Source of the DNA: Melioribacteraceae bacterium
GTDB lineage: Bacteria > Bacteroidota > Ignavibacteria > Ignavibacteriales > Melioribacteraceae
Reading direction: 5' to 3'
Assembly (NCBI GenBank): GCA_026983755.1
Contig: JALSTL010000176.1
Location: 1 to 7,856 of the forward strand
Length of the DNA: 7,856 nucleotides
A model generated the notes under the pieces. That model made no database searches, was not told where the DNA came from, and was given only the letters and a program-made list of their open reading frames with translations. This document shows positions 7,157 to 7,856 of the stretch, in pieces; the first letter of the stretch is position 1; each line of letters opens with the position of its first letter. A program made the position numbers and the translations under genes.

Positions 7157-7162
7157 GATAAA

Positions 7163-7241
7163 TCCCGAATTATGCAATAGAAAAGCAGAATAGCTTTAAA
7201 CTATTGTAATAAAAGTAATTATTCTACTGCATAATTTGGGA
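7163..7241. repeat. 79-base inverted repeat between converging genes
   Basis: The arms 7163-7182 and 7222-7241 match as inverted copies at 18 of 20 positions (TCCCGAATTATGCAATAGAA against TCCCAAATTATGCAGTAGAA). In RNA of either strand one of the two differences becomes a G-U pair. The 39-base centre holds a smaller repeat, AATAG (7189-7193) with CTATT (7201-7205). It begins 6 bases after the membrane-protein gene. There is no T-run on either side, and the loop is long for an intrinsic terminator. I see no flanking target duplication. It may be a termination or RNA-stability element, or a short mobile repeat (MITE-like). Confidence 0.75.
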
Positions 7242-7277
7242 CAAATATTAAAAGTCAAAATATAAAATTTAAATAAT

Positions 7278-7856
7278 TTAATATTTTATTTTATCATAAT
7301 TTTTGCTGAATTTTTTTTCAGCTTTTTTCTTTTTCTTTTTTTCTTTGGCTTTTTCATCTTTTCTTAAATATTCTTCAACCTTATCCACAGCATTTTTACT
7401 ACCGATATAAATAGGTACACGTTGATGCAAATCCGTAGGTTGAATTTCCATAATTCTTTTTTCGCCGTCAATGGCTCTTCCGCCTGCTTGTTCTACAATA
7501 AATGCCATCGGGTTACACTCGTACATTAATCTGAGTTTACCGTTTGGGTTTCTTTTGTCAGCGGGATAAATAAATATTCCTCCGTAAAGTAAATTACGAT
7601 GAATATCCGCAACCATAGAACCGATATATCTTGCCGAGTATGGTTTACGTCCTCTATCTTTAGCATCCTGTACATATTTGATATATTTCTTTAAACCGGA
7701 ACGCCAATATTTATAATTACCTTCATTTAGGCTGTAAATAGAAGCCGTTTCGGGAATTCTGATATTATCGTGAGAAAGTAAATACTCTCCAAATGCAGGA
7801 TCTAAAGTAAAACCGTAAACACCTTCACCGGCTGTATAAACAAAAATTGTACTTGA
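7278..7856 (-). CDS. fbp: Fructose-1,6-bisphosphatase class I (partial, N-terminus off right edge)
   Basis: Hydrolyses fructose-1,6-bisphosphate to fructose-6-phosphate in gluconeogenesis. The frame is open from base 7856 to the TAA at 7278, giving 192 residues; about 140 N-terminal ones, including much of the metal site, lie outside. Recognisable in order (numbered within this fragment): NEGNYKYW (44-51); [14 protein letters not shown] (74-87), whose Arg-Tyr match the substrate-phosphate contacts; YGGIFIYP (91-98); and [15 protein letters not shown] (105-119), with the Lys that binds the sugar phosphate and the metal-binding Glu. The stretch resembles the E. coli enzyme. After EEYLRKDE, where relatives end, there is a lysine-rich extension of about 22 residues (169-192, including six Lys in a row). 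That tail is encoded by the same bases that form a terminator on the opposite strand. It converges on the membrane-protein gene across 121 bases. Confidence 0.96.
   Translation of the reverse strand, partial: SSTIFVYTAGEGVYGFTLDPAFGEYLLSHDNIRIPETASIYSLNEGNYKYWRSGLKKYIKYVQDAKDRGRKPYSARYIGSMVADIHRNLLYGGIFIYPADKRNPNGKLRLMYECNPMAFIVEQAGGRAIDGEKRIMEIQPTDLHQRVPIYIGSKNAVDKVEEYLRKDEKAKEKKKKKKAEKKFSKNYDKIKY
7305..7335 (+). terminator. Intrinsic terminator for the plus-strand genes, inside the fbp coding end
   Basis: On the plus strand GCTGAA (7305-7310) and TTCAGC (7317-7322) form a perfect 6-bp stem with a six-T loop, directly followed by T6-C-T5-C. This is the standard layout of a Rho-independent terminator. 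It lies about 150 bases after the end of the membrane-protein gene and antisense to the last codons of fbp. On the minus strand the same stem is followed by A-rich sequence, so it should work in one direction only. The stem is short, and lysine codons alone give T-runs on the opposite strand, so chance is possible. Confidence 0.55.

Overview
The window is an AT-rich stretch of ordinary-looking bacterial chromosome, densely packed with genes and with no mobile element, rRNA, tRNA or CRISPR array that I can see. Eight protein genes can be supported. Several have good Shine-Dalgarno sequences (AAAGGA or GGAG type) 7-9 bases before the start, while glnD and murI have none visible. The gene set (E. 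coli-type class I fructose-1,6-bisphosphatase, GlnD with two ACT domains, short QueF, tyrosine phenol-lyase, peptidoglycan glutamate racemase) suggests a bacterium with peptidoglycan. The wording of the GlnD C-terminus and of the FBPase reminds me of the Ignavibacteria/Chlorobi/Bacteroidota side of the tree, but this is a weak impression and the phylum should be treated as open.

Layout: positions 1-5840 form a long minus-strand block. Read in the direction of transcription it runs queC, queF, a 167-base gap with a weak terminator-like hairpin and a possible promoter, then tpl (tyrosine phenol-lyase), glnD and murI. The last gene runs off the left edge. queC-queF are 13 bases apart and are two steps of queuosine precursor synthesis. 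tpl-glnD-murI are separated by only about 20 and 11 bases and are probably one transcript. All three touch nitrogen or glutamate chemistry: ammonia release from tyrosine, nitrogen sensing through PII, and conversion of L- to D-glutamate.

At 5841-6014 transcription diverges. The plus-strand genes are a YciO-type member of the YrdC/Sua5 family and a small two-helix membrane protein of unknown function that appears to start at TTG. They converge on fbp, which enters from the right edge on the minus strand and lacks its first 140 or so residues. Between the converging genes lies a 79-base inverted repeat. A compact hairpin plus T-run, an apparent terminator for the plus-strand genes, lies inside the last codons of fbp and coincides with a lysine-rich tail on that protein.

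The points most worth a second look are four. The GlnD nucleotidyltransferase motif has Asn in place of its first catalytic Asp. The terminator is embedded antisense in the fbp coding end. The 79-base inverted repeat is unexplained. The PLP lyase carries every residue I can recall as specific to tyrosine phenol-lyase rather than tryptophanase. I found no convincing new multi-gene system here.
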